A stretch of 64,000 nt of DNA, taken from contig NC_134653.1 of assembly GCF_030463565.1 (NCBI RefSeq), positions 36,269,150-36,333,149 on the forward strand, given 5' to 3'. The notes under the pieces were generated by a model. It was given only the letters and a program-made list of their open reading frames with translations. It had not been told where the DNA came from and searched no databases. Position 1 is the stretch's first letter. Every line of letters starts with the position of its first letter. The stretch comes from Pelecanus crispus. Lineage: Eukaryota > Chordata > Aves > Pelecaniformes > Pelecanidae. The translations under genes were made by a program, and so were the position numbers. Positions 14,101 to 29,100 of the stretch are shown piece by piece.

Positions 14101-17100
14101 TTGAGCATGCAAGTTTCTCTTAGGAGAGTTTGTTGGATGATCTGTACCAGCATCTATGTTTCGGAGTCGTCGCTGTTGCGTGATGAACGCACCGAGACCT
14201 CAGCTAAGCGCAGGGACCCGCCTGCCTTTGCCTAAAGGACCTTCCAGTTCAGATGCACCTGCGCTGCAGACGCAGGCAACTGCGCATCCATTTAGGTCCC
14301 AAACCAATTTTAAGGTGAGACCCTTCTTTTCCCTGTGAGAACATTTTGCAGCCTGAGGAGAGCGTGGTGGTCTCCGTACCCCTGCAGGGAAATCTGCCCT
14401 CGGGTGGCAAGGGCAGAATGGGAGAGCTGCCACCAGCATGCAGAGCCGAGTGCATCACCTGGCCTCCTGAACCCTGTCAAGGCTGGTCCAGATCTGGTCA
14501 CACCATGATTAAAAATAAAGTGAGAGCCATTGGCTGTTCAGCAAAAGCAACATTTCTGTCAAAAATCTTCAAAGACGTAATTTTTGACAAGCTCGTCCTC
14601 TCCACTGCGTTTTTGAGGGATGGTTGTTTTCAAGATGTGGACACACTGGAGATGGTCAAAGGAGGAGCAGGAAGATGATCAAAGGGTTAGAGAACCTACC
14701 CTGTGAGAAAAGACTGAAGGAGTTAGGTCTTTTCTCCCTGGAGAAGAGAATGCTCAGGAGGGACCTCATCACGGTGTTCCAGTACTTAAAGGGCAGCTAC
14801 AAAGAGGATGGAGGCTCTATCTTCACAAGGAGCCACATAGAGAAGACAAAGGGTAATGGGTACAACGTGTACCGGGAGAGGTTTCATCTTGATGTAAGAA
14901 ACTAATTTTTTTACACTGAGAACAATCAATCACCGGAGCAACCTCCCCAGGGATGTGGTATTTTTTAAGAAGCCATCAGACAGGGTGCTAGATGATCTCA
15001 TCTAGGCTCCGTTTCCCATGAAAGGTTGGACCAGGTGATCTTGGAGGTGGAGGTGGAGGTTCCTTCCACCCTGGGATGTTCTATGGTTCTGTGTCCCTCA
15101 TCTCACTCCTTTAGTGAAGCAAGGACCTCTTGCTGCTGCCATGCAGGGGGTACCGCAGAGCTCGGTTTGCCACAGGCTTTAGCCTGGAGAGGGGGTTCAG
15201 CGCCTCGGTCTTTGTTAACTAAAATGTGTACTTTATTTTTTTTTTGTTTGTTTATATTTTATATTGTGGGGTTTCTACCTGTGACTAAGCATGTACTTTA
15301 GATGTGTAAAGATTTATATTAATAAAGTCTTTAAAATACTGTGTCTAGTCAGAATGTCGTCTGTCTGTAGCCAGGTCTGATCAGTGTATGCTACGGGGCA
15401 GCGTGTTACAGCATGAGAAGGCATAATTAGACACTTGTGCAAGTCTTCTCTCAGTAAACACATTGTAATTGGTACCCGTGCAGAATATTTTGGAGGTTTT
15501 TTTTTTTTTTGCTCCTGCCTTTAATGAATGGTAAGCTGGTACCTCCTTTACTCTGAGTTAAGAGAGCATGAAACGTGAGTGGTTATGGTTCCAAAGTGTA
15601 CGGGTGGTTCAGTGTCTGGAATATCTGTCAGGCTTAACTTGACTTTTACCATCTTTATAATATTATTGCACATAAAATACTCGGGTAGAAACTAGCAAAA
15701 AAATCACTATGACTTCTGCATATGAAAGATTTTGATGGTGCAAATCTTTTAACTCAAAAAAGCAGCTTATTCTTCAGGCAAGTCCTTTCAGTTTTTGCAC
15801 TCCAACTATTGCCTTGTCGGAGACTGCAATTAAGTAACTTTCCGGTGGCTGGTTTTGATTGAATCCAGATAATCACAAAAATGCATCTCTCCAGTCTCTG
15901 TAAAAACTTGGATTCCAAATAAAGCTTTTGTATAAAGCTTGAGGCTCGGATATTTTGGAGACAACCAAGCCCTGGTTAGGATGATTTGCAGCAGTGATTT
16001 TTGCAGGTGTAGGATCCCGTATCAAGATCCGCACAGCTGGAGCAGAAGCTTGCCTTTATGGCTCCCAGCTCTCCCATTTTGAAACCAGTTGGTGTTGGTT
16101 TCGCAACGTACAGGATGACTGTTTTGTTGCTGGAACAAGTTGGAGAGGACAATTATGAAAACAGACTTATTTATGTTACAATTACAATCCAGCAATTTTT
16201 GGATTTGGGTGGGGGCCTACAATTCATGTTAACATTCCCCGCATTCAGACTTGAGCTGAAAACATGATGAGCCAAGTGTTTGCACCCTTTTTAATTTTAA
16301 ACTGGGAGTGCCTGGGTGTGTAGAGGAGATGGAAGCAAGCGTCTTGCTTTCAAGCTGTCCTACGTGGCTGACGCTGAAAAATGCACCAACAGGGATATCA
16401 TGGTCAGGGAGGGTTTGTCAGAGCCAAACCTTGTGGTTCTGCATGCATGAAAGTCCATTTTTAGTGTTGGGACCTTTTGCGTTGGATCTCGCAGCATTAC
16501 AGTGTGAATTTGGGGAGTTTACAGGGTTTTAAATAAGAACAATGATTAATAGAGGCTGTGTCTAAAGGTGTGCTTCGTGCAGGTAGAGTTGTAACTTGAG
16601 TTTCAGATGATAGTGGCAAAGTCTGCTTGCTTGTCTTCCTTCCTAGATTAATGGAAAGCTGGCCAAAGCAAATAGACAAAAATAGAAAAGCCTCAATTCC
16701 AGCCAGGTTTAAATCAGTGATAAACACAGAACCAAAATAGAGCGGAGGGGACCTTGAGAGAGAACTGAAATGGCTCTAACAAAAGTACTAATTCCAGGAA
16801 AAATGAACGGTGATGTAAGTCTTGCAGCAGACACGTGTGGATCCAGTTCAGAAATTGCTTACCTTTCCTTAAAAGTGTCTTTCCATAATAGGAAGGTCTG
16901 TCTGTGCAGGGGTGAACTGTTCTGTAAGAGTGGGCAGGATGAAAATGGGGAGACTTCTCCCCCCCTCTGATTTTTGGTATGAAGTATATAGGGAAGGCAG
17001 TAGGAGTTGCTCTGCAGGCTCTGTGGGAGGATCGTGGAGATCAAAAGCAGCGTGGCACAGGCAGGACAGAGCTCTCCATTTTACAGGCAAGTTCCCAGAC

Positions 17101-20100
17101 CTCCGTGTGTGTTCCCTGAGCGTGGGGAGTGGGAACCAGCTGTGCTGGAAGAGCGTGTGGGGCGTGGGCGGTGTAGCTCCCCGTGCCAAGCCCCTGACCA
17201 CCCTCCCAGCATACCCAGTGTCAGGGTACCGCGGTCCCTGTTCCTTTACTGGAGCCAGGGCAGTGCCTTTTAACAGCACAGTCCATCAAGGGCACAAAAG
17301 TCAAGTGTAGAATAGATGCAGAGGCGAAAAAGTAGCCTCTCGCAAAGCGTTGGAAAGATTTATTTCATTATGGACCTAACCCTCGAGATGCTGGCAGAGC
17401 CCAACGCAAGAGGGAAGGGCATCTGCGTGTCCGTGTGTCGCGGCACGCCGGCCCCACGCAGCCGTCCCGCTACGGCTTCCTATTGCACAAGCCCCGGGAC
17501 TCTGCTGAATCAATCTCTATTTGCAGTATAACTTAACCTCTTTAGAAAAACATTTGGGTTTTGTTAACGTTAGCAAAGGGTGGAGGAGATCGCTGTGACC
17601 CTGGTTAAACTGTTACAGGGGTTGATTACTTACGTTAAAATGTGTATTTTAAGTCTACGCTCCTTTGGCTTCATTTTCCTGTTGTTGGATCTTGTTACAT
17701 CTCTGTCAGACTGAGGAATTCAGCATCTAAGTGATTGCTCTCTTTGAGCTAGATGACACTGGTCCTGTCGTCCTTTAACCTTCTTTGATAGGCTACATGG
17801 AAAGACTTCTTAAAGCCTTTTGTTAAAAGGCATATTTCCCCATTCTTTTATCATTAGAACACTGTTTCAAGAGTTAATTGCAGAGAGATGTACTGTTATT
17901 TTTCTAGCCGGTTGAACAGAGTAAGTACTTTGCAGTATCTAATGTGATTAATGACAGAGGTAGTTCTACTTCAAACAGAAGCATTCTTTTTCTGAGTGTT
18001 ATTAGCTTTCCCCGTATTAAGTATGGAGTCATTAGCACAGATCCTGCAAAGGCAGAAATCTGATAGAAGGTGCAAATTCTCTGCCAGCACAATGGAAGAG
18101 GAGCAAAGTGTTCCTCTCCTCACTTAAGCATTGCCTCTGATCTCTGTCTTAAGTCATTCAAATACCAAAATGGTCGCGGAGTAAAATCTGACTTTAAGCT
18201 GCCTTGAGGTGGGGATGTTGGGGCTCTTCTGCAACTTCTGCACTGTTCAGTCTTGTGCGGGTGGACTGGGGAATTGGAACCACTGAATACTTCAAAGTCT
18301 GTTAAAGAGCCAGTGTTACCTTTGACTCGTCTCCCTCCTCAGCTGAGCTGAGCTCTTCTAAAGTTATTTACTGAACCTCACTTGCATAAGGCATTGGAGT
18401 CAAATATTCTTTTCTCCTGTGATGCCTTAATCAGCTTTTCTGCCTTAAGGTTAAAGCTGACTAGTCCTTTCAGTGTGAGCCTTATGCCTCTCTGAGACTT
18501 ACAAAAGCCAGTTCGACCACGAAGTGAATAAAATGGGCAGTTGTGATATTGAACAATAAAACATAAAAGGAAGGGATGCAAGAGTAGCCTGTGCTGCGGA
18601 ACAATTTCTGTACAAAGAGATTAAATAAGCAAAACCTCTTTCACTTGCAGAAGTGACCCAGGGAGAATGTGTTGAGGTATAGGAAGCAATGAACTATTTC
18701 CTTGTGGAATGATTAATTCTGTGGTGGTTTTTTTTTTTATATAGCGTGTGGCCTGAGATGCCCAAGTGACTGGGCAGCAAGCACACAGGGCTTGAGTAGG
18801 CACGTGCTTAACTTAGCACAGACCTCCCAACACCCGATGTACGTGTGCTAAGCCACAAGGTCTGATGAAGAAGAAACTTATAAGGGTACGGTCTAGCTCC
18901 TAACCTCAGCCCCTGACATGAGTGACTCAGTCCACTTTTCTATTTAGCTTTCCCTTCCTTTGCAAAGATGCTTTGGAGGCTCTTTAGGGCAGAAACCGTC
19001 TTGCTGCCTGTGTAGGCCAGCTGTCGAGTGGACATCTGACCTTGGCCAGATGTTCTGAGACCTTCCACCCCAAGAGTTATAACTGTGAAATAGCATGCGG
19101 AGGAGTGGATGGATGTGAATTGTATAACTGAACAGAATGCTGATTTTTCTTTTGTTCTTTCATTGGCCATATCTGATACGTGAGATACATGATGGTACAT
19201 GAGATAAACCTGATGGGAAAAGATGAAAAAGACCTTTTATTGTTGATTGGTCTTAGTCTGACAACTTCTTTTGTTTTTTGTCTTTTGCTGTTCTCAGCTG
19301 CTTCCGTGCCAATGCCTTCTTATCCCAGTTCAGGCTCCGGTAGTTCCTCCAGCAGCTCTTCTACTTCCCACCTGGCATCACCTCCTGTAAGTACAGCTCG
19401 GAGGATGCACTCCTTGTGTTAATGGTCTCCCTGCTTGCTTCTGGGAAACAAGGTCTCTGCTTTTGCTGTCTTCTGGTGCAAGTTACTGAACACCTTCATT
19501 CTGCCTGGGTTTGGTTCAGTGTCTTCTCCAGCCTGTTTAGAGTTTGGATCCCGAAGGTTGTCTTTCTCTCCACAAGAAATATTTCAATTTGCCATTGCCT
19601 ATTAGATGAAAAGCCTTTATGAAAGAAGTTGGTATTAATGACGCTAGCTTGTCTTGGCAGAGATGGAAAGCTCCTTGGAACCAAAACCAGCCACTAATTC
19701 AGGGTATAGCACTGCTTACTTGGCTGCAAGTTCTCTGTTCTCATGCAAAGTCTCTGCAGCTTGGCAGCGTATCCACTCTTCTTTGTAAGGTGACCCTGCT
19801 CCTTTCTGACCAGCGTTCCCAGGCGCCGCAGAGAGACATTCAGCAAAGCTCTTTGCTCAGCCCAGACCTGCCCCAGTCCCGTGGTCTTGTGAGAGATGAT
19901 CTGAACTGACAGCGTTTCTCTCTGGTTACCTGAAATGATGAAAACTTTTCTGGAGGGCAGAATATTAACCGGCCTGTGACCTGACATTCCTCCGGCTCAC
20001 TGAACTGAAAGCTTGTTTTCAGAGGCTGTTGGTGAAAGCTGCCTTTTGGCTTTGAACTCAGGAATGCTGGTGGTGTGGTGGGTAGGGGAAGGGAGAAGGA

Positions 20101-23100
20101 TTGAATTTTTTACTCCCTGGCATTACTGCCTTTTTCGCTTTGTTCTCTGAGCTTCCCTGGGCCCAGGCGTCTCAACCTGGTGTGGGAGAGGCTGAGGGGC
20201 ACTGTCTGAAGTTGATGTCGATGCTCATGATGTGGGCTGGACAGAAAGGAGAGGTCTGCTCTCCTCTGAATGTCACGTAGCTGCGTCCCCGAGAGCTTCT
20301 TCCCCCCTGCAGCCCCACGTAGAGGGTTGTTGGCTGAGGCCCTCCTCACCGTAAGACTTCAGGAATGGGTCGATGGTGTGAAAAACAGGCTCCCTCCCCT
20401 GAGCTGCCCTGGTTTGGGAAGCTCAGGGATGGTACAGCCTCACCGCCAGACTGGGAGGGGGTCCCACGTCAGAGGTGTGCTGCACTGGTCCCACTCCGCA
20501 TTTTGAAGTCTTGCTGATGGAGGCGTGCTGGCTCAGCGTGTGGGGAAAAACGCCACGTCTGCAGGACAGAGCTAGCAGGTTGGGTGGAAAAGAGACAACT
20601 TTGACAGCCGGAATATTCCTTCTGCTTGTATGTACGGCGTGTACAGTGAGCAACAGTCCCCACTGGTACAGCAGGACAGTCTTTGCGGGGTGAACAAGGT
20701 CTTAATAGGGTCCGAGTGAAAGCTGATTCAAGTCTTTCTCAGCCTAAGAATGCATTAGGATAAAGACTGTGGTCTACTCCGTGGGCAGTTCAGCTGTCTT
20801 AAAGCTTTCTTAAACTATCCAGCCTCTTCCATCTGTCTGCAAAGCGTGAGGATTGTGGGGCTATTCGTCATTTGGCTGAAGGAAGCGCAAAAATGGGACT
20901 TTTTAGGGTCCGTCCTGGTTTTGATGGCTGTGAGATGTTCGTCTACTGACTGCTTAGCCTCCTTCAGGCCTTTCTTTAACTCCTTGTTAAACCCCAAAAC
21001 AGGGTTGCCCTGAAAGTGCAGCGACACTTACGCACAAGTTCCCGAGTGCCGCTTACCGCAAAAGTGCGAGTAGAGATTAGATGTTTAGTGTTTAAGAACA
21101 AACCAAAAAACCATAACCCAAGAGAACAACCAAAACTCTCTCTGAAAGCTCTTCTCTGTTTCACAGCCATACTAAATGGAGTTGGTAGAAAACGCGTGGT
21201 TGAGCCAGAAAGCCTTAGCAGAGGGATGCAATACCTCAAGTGAATTTTTCTTATCTGGGGAGCATCAGACGTGCTGGTAGTATGTTTTGTGTAACAAAAG
21301 ATGTGCTGTTCTGACATGGACATAAAAGGCTGTTCCTTTTCAATAAAATAAACAGCTGCTTCTGGCAAACTATCAGCCCTGGTTTATCAGCAAAATGCTG
21401 TTTATAGCCTTGTACAGCTCAGTTTAAAGGATCAAGCAGAATGATGAAGTAGCTGTGCTGAAGCCAGTGTTTGTTTTCTTCTTGAATTAGCAGTCCCTTG
21501 GAGAGATGCAGCAGCAGCTGCAGGAGAAGGCGCTGGCATCTCCTACCCAGGATTCCCCCGGCTTTCTGCATGGATCTAAGGACTCTGCTGGAAGCAGCAG
21601 TAAGAATTCGTCCTGTGACACGGATGACTTTGTTATGGTCCCAGCACAGTTCTCAAGTAAGGTGGATTCTAGAAATGCAGGTGTTCTAAGCAGAGGGGGA
21701 TGTGGATGTTAAGGGTAGTTACTAGAAAGTTGAAACAGCAGTTAAACCTGTCTGTTTTGACTGAATAACAGGAATGTTTTTGTTCTCAAGCTGGAAGAGA
21801 CATCTGTCTCACTGGCTAGTTTCATAGGATATTTTGTAATTACCTTCAGAGATAGGATTTGAGAGTAAAGATTACTTGGCAACCTCAATAAGAGGTTGAA
21901 CCTGGAAATCCAACTGGAAAGAAGATTAAGTAGGCTCACAGGGAAATGTCCTTCTCTCACAGAAGCTGTTCCCATGTCATCCTGTCTTTGGTTTCACTCA
22001 GCATCACAGTCCAAGACAGCATTTCAGCTAGCAGGCTGGATTTTACACTTGAAAAAAATCCCTGAGAAAAACTAAAAGATGTTGGATTTTTCTTCAGACA
22101 TCTTGAATTTCATTTTAGCACCTCTGTGTGTTTATACTTTGATAGGAATTGGTTGAAAATATAGATGTACATAGAGGCCAGGGCCCCAGTTCAGCCACGT
22201 GCCTGAGCATGTCCATGCACGAGTCCTTACTTAACCAGCAGAAGGATTTTGTTCAACCTTGACCGTGTGTACGATGCTTTGCTGAGTTGGGACTTGGTGA
22301 TAAACGCTGTGAATTCCTCCTTTCACAGTTGCACTACTTGTATTAAAACAGGAATTTGGAGGGGTAGAACTGGAACCTGTGAAAGGTCGCTGCTGTGTGA
22401 TCCTTATGATAAGGAAGAGCTCGGTGTTGGTTGTTTCTTCCTGGGAACAGCGATGGAACCAGTATACGCTTGTCTAGTGCTAGTTGTGTTTCCAGTCTTC
22501 AGATGTTTTGGCAAAGGCCCAAACTCCCCTATGTCATGTATCCAGCTGCCAGCTCATTTGGCTGCCCTGGATTTTTGCCACTTAGGACGCAGATGTTTCA
22601 AAGCCCTACGTGCAACATATACCACCGTCTTTTTACACAGCAGCTAACTGCTTGCACCAAGTGGGCACATACCTATTGCCCCAAATGATTCTGTCAGGTT
22701 TTGGCCCCCTTACAAATGGACTTCCTTTCAGCCTAAATTTTCCAAAACTTCAGGGTATAAGGATCAGCAGCATCTACATCAGCATCAGCCCACGTATATT
22801 TTGCAAAATGCTGACTTCAGCAGCAACTCAGCAGTCTTGGAGGAGCGGGAAGTTCTACAGCAAATCATGGAATCGTTTAGGTTGGAAAAGACCTTTAAGA
22901 TCATCCAGTCCCACCATTAACCTAACACTACCAAGTCCACCACTAAACCAATTAAGGGGAGAGTCATAATTAATTTCATGTTTCCTGGTTTGGTGGCTGG
23001 ATTATTTTTTAATAAAAGTAAAACTAGAATAGAATCACTAAGGTTGGAAAGGACCTCTAAGATCATCAGTCCAACCGTCAACCCAACACCCCCATGCACA

Positions 23101-26100
23101 CTAAACCATGGCCCAAAGTGCCACGTCTGCCCGTTTTTTGAACACTTCCAGGGATGGGGACTCCCCCACCTCTCTGGGCAGCCTGTTCCAATGTTTGACC
23201 ACTCTTCCCATGAAGAAATTTTTCCTAATATCCAATCTAAACCTCCCCTGATGCAATTTGAGGCCATTTCCTCTCGTCCTATCGCTTGTTACTTGGGAGA
23301 AGAGACCAACACCCACCTCGCTACAGCCTCTTTTCAGATAGTTGAAGAGAGTGAAACCTCAGTTGCTCTGAATATATAAAGATTTTAAAGAAAATTATCT
23401 CTAATTAATCTGTTTCTGCACTTCCATGTTCCTCAGGTGATTTAACTGCTGAGGCTGCAGGAGGGAAACCAATCCAAGACAGCCTGATGTACAGCGGGTA
23501 AGACCACCAAGGCAACTGCCGTTGTTTAGCCACTGGAGCGTACTGTGCTTTAGGGACTTCGGGTTCTGGTGGGTGGGAGGGAACATGTTGCTGATTTAAC
23601 TTCAGTTACAGGGATAACTGTCAGCTGCCTGGTTCTGAGCATTTTCAGTTTGATTCAGTTTCATGTGGCACCTGAATTACCAGAGCATATGTGGGGCAGC
23701 ATGGCAGTCGCCGGGGCTCCCATGCCTCGAGTCAGCTGAGGGTGCTGGGCAGACACAGGTCTGTTCCTGTGCTTTGTAGGGGGGGAGCAGGGTTGGTTCC
23801 CAGGCTCTGACAGCTGGGTTCTTTCTGTCATTCTTCAGGAGTTCTCTGGTGACTTCAGCGGGCTTGGAAAGCCAGGGAAGGACACCATCTCCTTCACCCC
23901 CATACAGCAGTTCTCCTAGCCCATCCAGGTGAGAAAGACTGTTCAGTGGTGACTGTGCGCCATTGGTTAATTGAACACCCATTGACTTCCAGGAGGGGAT
24001 TTTACAGATGTTGGTGTGCTGGGCAAGATCTACATCTCTTCTTTAATTAAGGGTAACAAGAAACACCCATGAGAAACTCCCCAGCCTTGGGCACGGATCA
24101 GTCCCAACTACAGAGCCTGTTTCTCCCTCTTCTGGCCCTCAGGAGGGGCTAGGAGAGAATGCGGTCGAGCTGGAATTAACTCTGTTCCCTGAGGGGCCAG
24201 GGATTATTCTCAGGCAGAAAGCAAATGTACTGCACTGGCATGCATGTGCTACTCATCCCCTCTGTGCTCAGCCTGCAGAGGCGGTGAGTGTTCCAGCTAA
24301 AGACCCTTGTTTCTAAATTCATGCAGTGAATTAGAGCACAACACTTTAGCTAAGGTTGAAGTTACAATGGACTTGAATTACAGGGCAAATGTGGAGGAGT
24401 GTTGCTCATCTCCCCTCGCTGTTGAAGGACACATCTGGGCCTACTTAGTTGTTTGTAGTTTGCTTGAAGATCCAAAAAGCTCCTTGCACTATGTCTGTAT
24501 GAAGTAATGCTGCTACCCGGGCCTTGTTTATTAACGGAGGATGCAGGAATAGGAGTAACAAGTGCGAACAGGCGTGGTCAGAGGTTTGGTTGCAACTAAA
24601 CCAGTTGATATAAACTCAGCTTTGGCCTTTAGAAATGTCGACAGCTGCCTGCACACAACAGCACCAGCTGCCCAGCGCCGCCAGCGGCTCCAGATGCATT
24701 TGTGTTCAGAAGACGTTAATGGTCTCTGGAAGGTGATCCCATTGACTCGAGAGCTTGAAGCTTTAGGGTATGTGCTTAGCTTACAGGGAACTGGTGGTCT
24801 TGCTTCCCACCTCATTCTTGCCTACTGGGGAAGCCCGGCAGCTTTCATCTTCTGTTCTGTCAATATGGCACCAGTTGGGGGAGGACAGTTGAAGGGGATT
24901 TCGCACTGGGAGATGGATGACCCCTAAAATCTATCTTAAGAAGAAAACGTAGTCCCAGGCTATGTGTTGAACACGCTCGTCACGTAAAGGGAACCCAGAA
25001 AATGACAAAACATAGCCTCGGAGCATACAAATTGAAGGGAGAAGAGTACAGCTCAAAGCTTTGCTGACGTGATCAGATTAATTGGCAAGCACGTACCACA
25101 GTGTGGAGTTTAATTGCATGAGGCTTCTTATGCCATCGCTTGCTAAGCTTTTTAACAGCTTATTCCTTAACTGATTCCTTCGCATTCCGGGGATCAGTCT
25201 TTATTAAGGGATTTGGCCTTGCTTCGGGACAGCAGTGAGTAGAAATTCATGGAAGTTGACTAGAAGTGCTGCCTACTTTTCAGTGTTCACCGCTGTCTTC
25301 ACCAGACCGGCCTCATCGTATTCTACTGGATCACAAGGTGGCAAGTCGATGCCAGAGGCTGCAATCTAAACATGTTTCTGCTCTCGCTGTCTTTCCTACT
25401 CGTTCCCAGCGGCTTCTGTGGAGCAGATGCCAAACGCTCTAGTTCTACTTCCCACTTTTCTATCTGCTGTAAAGAAACACTGAAAAGGTACTTCCTACCC
25501 TGTCCAGGATGGGGAGTAAGACATAAATAATGAAAGATTGAAGCAGTCACTCCGAATCCAGAGCGTAAAGCACGATCTTTGATCTGTCCCCTGAAAGTGC
25601 TTTGAAGTGGTGCCACCCAGGTACGCCCTTACTATTAACGTGGATTTCAGTGCCCTTCACCGTAGATGTCCTGAGGCCCGTTGGTTCAGCACTTGGCTTC
25701 ACCAGCGCAGAGGACTGCTGATTTTCTCTCCGTCTTTGCTCGCTTGCAAGCAGCAGTTCTCCCTTTCGTGTGTGGCTCTAGGCTAGCAAGCAAGGCTGGA
25801 TGCAGTCCAACTAGGACAGAAAGCAAAGGCTATTTTAGAGTGGCCAGCAGTGGGTTTTCCTTGGGATATCGCGGTACCCTCTAGAGCAGTTCTCCTTCTT
25901 GTTAACTAAGAGTGTAAGGACGAGGCAGAATTAAAATATGCTGACAGTTGATTTTTTTTTCTTGTTGAAAATGCTTAATAAGTCTAACGAAAGGTAATTC
26001 CTTGGATGTATCCCACAGCAATGGATTTAATACCATTTTCAAAGAGCTTTTAATTACTGCCAAGTAATTAAACTCCCTGTCCCTGCTTTATCTCTTGGTC

Positions 26101-29100
26101 TTTGCAAATTTACTGTCAATTGTACTCTTTAAGGCTTGAGGCCAATTAGCAGGTTTAGTGTATGTCAGCTCGCTTGGATGCTTTCTTTTGCAACTTGCAC
26201 CTTGTGGAGAAACCTGGCTCCTCTAAGGACTGGATAGAACTCTTGGGGAGAGGGAGGATCCTTTCATCCAAGAACTTCTTTTCCTCCAAAGGATTTTGAC
26301 CAGATGGAAAAGAGAGCGTTTGAAATGTGTGTTGGAAGTCAGGATATGTACAGAGTTTGATGTTAACGCTCAGATTTCTTGGTTAAAGCTTTGTTCACTT
26401 TATATCTGTCTGACACCATGCCTTACACTGGCGGAAGGCAGAGACGCCAAAGCCTCACCTTTCCACTGAGCGATCGGAAACCTTGAATGCCTTTATTTTA
26501 TTGTATGTCAATGGAGAATCAAGGCTTCCGTGCTGCCTTTTAGAGACAAACATCAGACTAAGAGTCTCTCCTCTTGCGGGAAGAAATAAGAGCACACAAA
26601 GAAGAATATGTAGAACTTAAAAAATTAGTAGACATACGGAGAGAGGAACAAAGAAATCTGAATCACTTTTCGATATTTCAGCCTTGATGAAAGATCTCTT
26701 CCAGTTATTATCTTGTGATGGAGGAGTGTCTTCATGTACACGGTGTGGAGACCCGCAGACACATTCCTGCAGGTCAGCTTTGTTCAACACTGTCACCATA
26801 AACCAGAGAGTACTACTGACCTTCCCCAAAAAATAAATTTGGGTAATTGGATGCTTTGAACTGCCAAATAAGTCACAAACTCTTCTCTCTTCCCCTGTGC
26901 GTGCATGTGTGTTTTTGCTGAATTAAATATCTCCTTTCATCTTATGTAAAACACTTCTGCTCCGAGTGTTAGACCCGGAGAAGTGATGCTTTCTGCTTCT
27001 CAGGGACAGGCCCACATGTGTGTCCTCATTTGACAGCAAGGAAGACTGCGGAAGCCTCCATTACCAATAAGATCTTTCTGTAATTGTGCAACATCCTTGC
27101 AATTGGTGTTGGCAGTTGTAAATAGCATTGCCATGGCAATTAATCCTAGAGTTCTGGAGCCTTTGGGAAAAGACTTTAGGCGGCTACTTAGTTAAATGTG
27201 GTGTTTGCATGGTTTTTGTATAGCGTGGTTTGTGTATAGTGTGCTGTACAGGCTACGAGTAACGGGGGGAACTGTCACCCGGGGGGATGGATAGCAGACG
27301 TGAGCTGATTAACCTGCTTGGATGGAGCGAGAAAGAAATCTGAAGTTTGCAGAATGGGCCTGTCCCATTCTTTGTGTGTGATATTCTAGCTGACCTTGAT
27401 GGGTATATAGGTACTAGCTTCTGTCCCCCAGATTTATTCTCTCCTCAGTTGCCTTCTCCACCCTGTAGTTAGCTTCCAAATACTCTGATATACGCCACAA
27501 GTTTGTATTCTCTTCGTGGCGTGCTGAGACTTTCACGGAGAGGCCGTTGGCTGCAGCAGTGCCTCTGCATGAATCGCAAGTAGCTCTTGGCAGCAAAATC
27601 TTTGCTGGTGTCCTTTGTGAGCCACGAATGTGTAGCGCCCGTTCAATGATGTGCGCTTTGGCTGTGGATCTGAGCTGTTGGAAACTAGGCCAGTCGTGGC
27701 CTGAAATAGCAGGGCTCCAATTTTCCTGGAGGGAGTGGTGCGCTTGGGTGTATGTTTTAGCTTCAGTCTGCGGGTGGGAATCGTGCTGGCAGAAAGGTGC
27801 CTGTTTTCAGGAGATGTGTGGTGCCACTTCCCTTTGATAGGACTTTGAACAACCTCCCGGTATAAACCCACAGCCTGAGAGCAGCCAAGGGGATGCTCCC
27901 TGTGTCCGGTTGCTTTACGAAGATAAAACCTCTAATTATCTGGCTGAAGGCCCACGCCTTACAAGAAGCTTTCTCTGTGTGTCTCCTTCCAACAGCCGGC
28001 CAGGTCAGTTTTCCAGCAGCAAGTACGGACACTCCGTGCCCATTCCAGTCCCGACACAAATCCATAACTACCGGCGGATTGAGCAGAACCTGCAGTCTCC
28101 CAATCAATACGCCTCTCCGCGGTAAGTGCTGGGGCTGGGAGGAGGGGGTAACGTCAGTGCAGGGGCTCTTGTATTACAGTTTCGGGGCTGTAAAACAAAC
28201 TGTTTCACAGTTTGTTCTCTCTAGCTCTCAAAATTTCCCTGGGTGATGGGCTCTCCCCCTTGCTGTAGGGAGCCAGTGTGGTGTGTTTTATGGGGTAACA
28301 TAGTTTGGGGGTATTTTTGTAGCGGTGTTGAGATTTATTTGTTACCATGTACTGTAAATTTTGTCTGTGTGCATGTGTGTGAGACAGCTCCCGTCAGCAT
28401 TCAGTGCAGGCTGAGCCCCTTTGAGTCCAACAGCTTTTCCGGTGCCAGCTATGGGTTGGGTGTCCAAGCAGAGTGAACCATCCATCTGGCAGATGTCTTT
28501 ATAAAAGGAAAAAGTTGAGATAAACAACTAAAAGGATGGGGCTGCAACACTTACTTGACTTTACCTTAATTGGTTCCTGTAGCTAGTCACACCATAGGTG
28601 ATGTGTCTTACACGAGTTGCATATTAATGTGGTTACGCAGCCAGGACTGATTAAAGTCATGAGCAATTCATGCCTGTGAGGCAGAGCGTGTTTTCTGAAG
28701 GCCGTCAGGAAGACCCGGATGCCAGCTTTTGGCTGAACAGCTGACCTTCTGAGTTTGGTGGTAATGCCTTGGACATCCAAGTCACATCGGGCTTTGGTCT
28801 CTTCTCCTGTATAATTTCTGGTTCTTACAGGTTTGATATCTGGGTGGACAGTGGCAGCCCAGGTCGTAGGCTGGTTGGAAGCAGACTCATATGGGATCTT
28901 AAAGAGTTTGTACGGCAGGGGCATTCGAACAGAAGTGTCCGTGAGGTGTCATGTCTTTTTTTGGAAGAGTTGCTTTGGTATCTGGATTAGTTAAAGTTTG
29001 GATTTCAGAAGTAGGGTAATACCTATGTCAGCCTAAGTTTGGGCTTCAGCCAGCCTAATTCAGGATAAGGCTTATTCCAAGTGAACCCAGAAGTAGAGAC

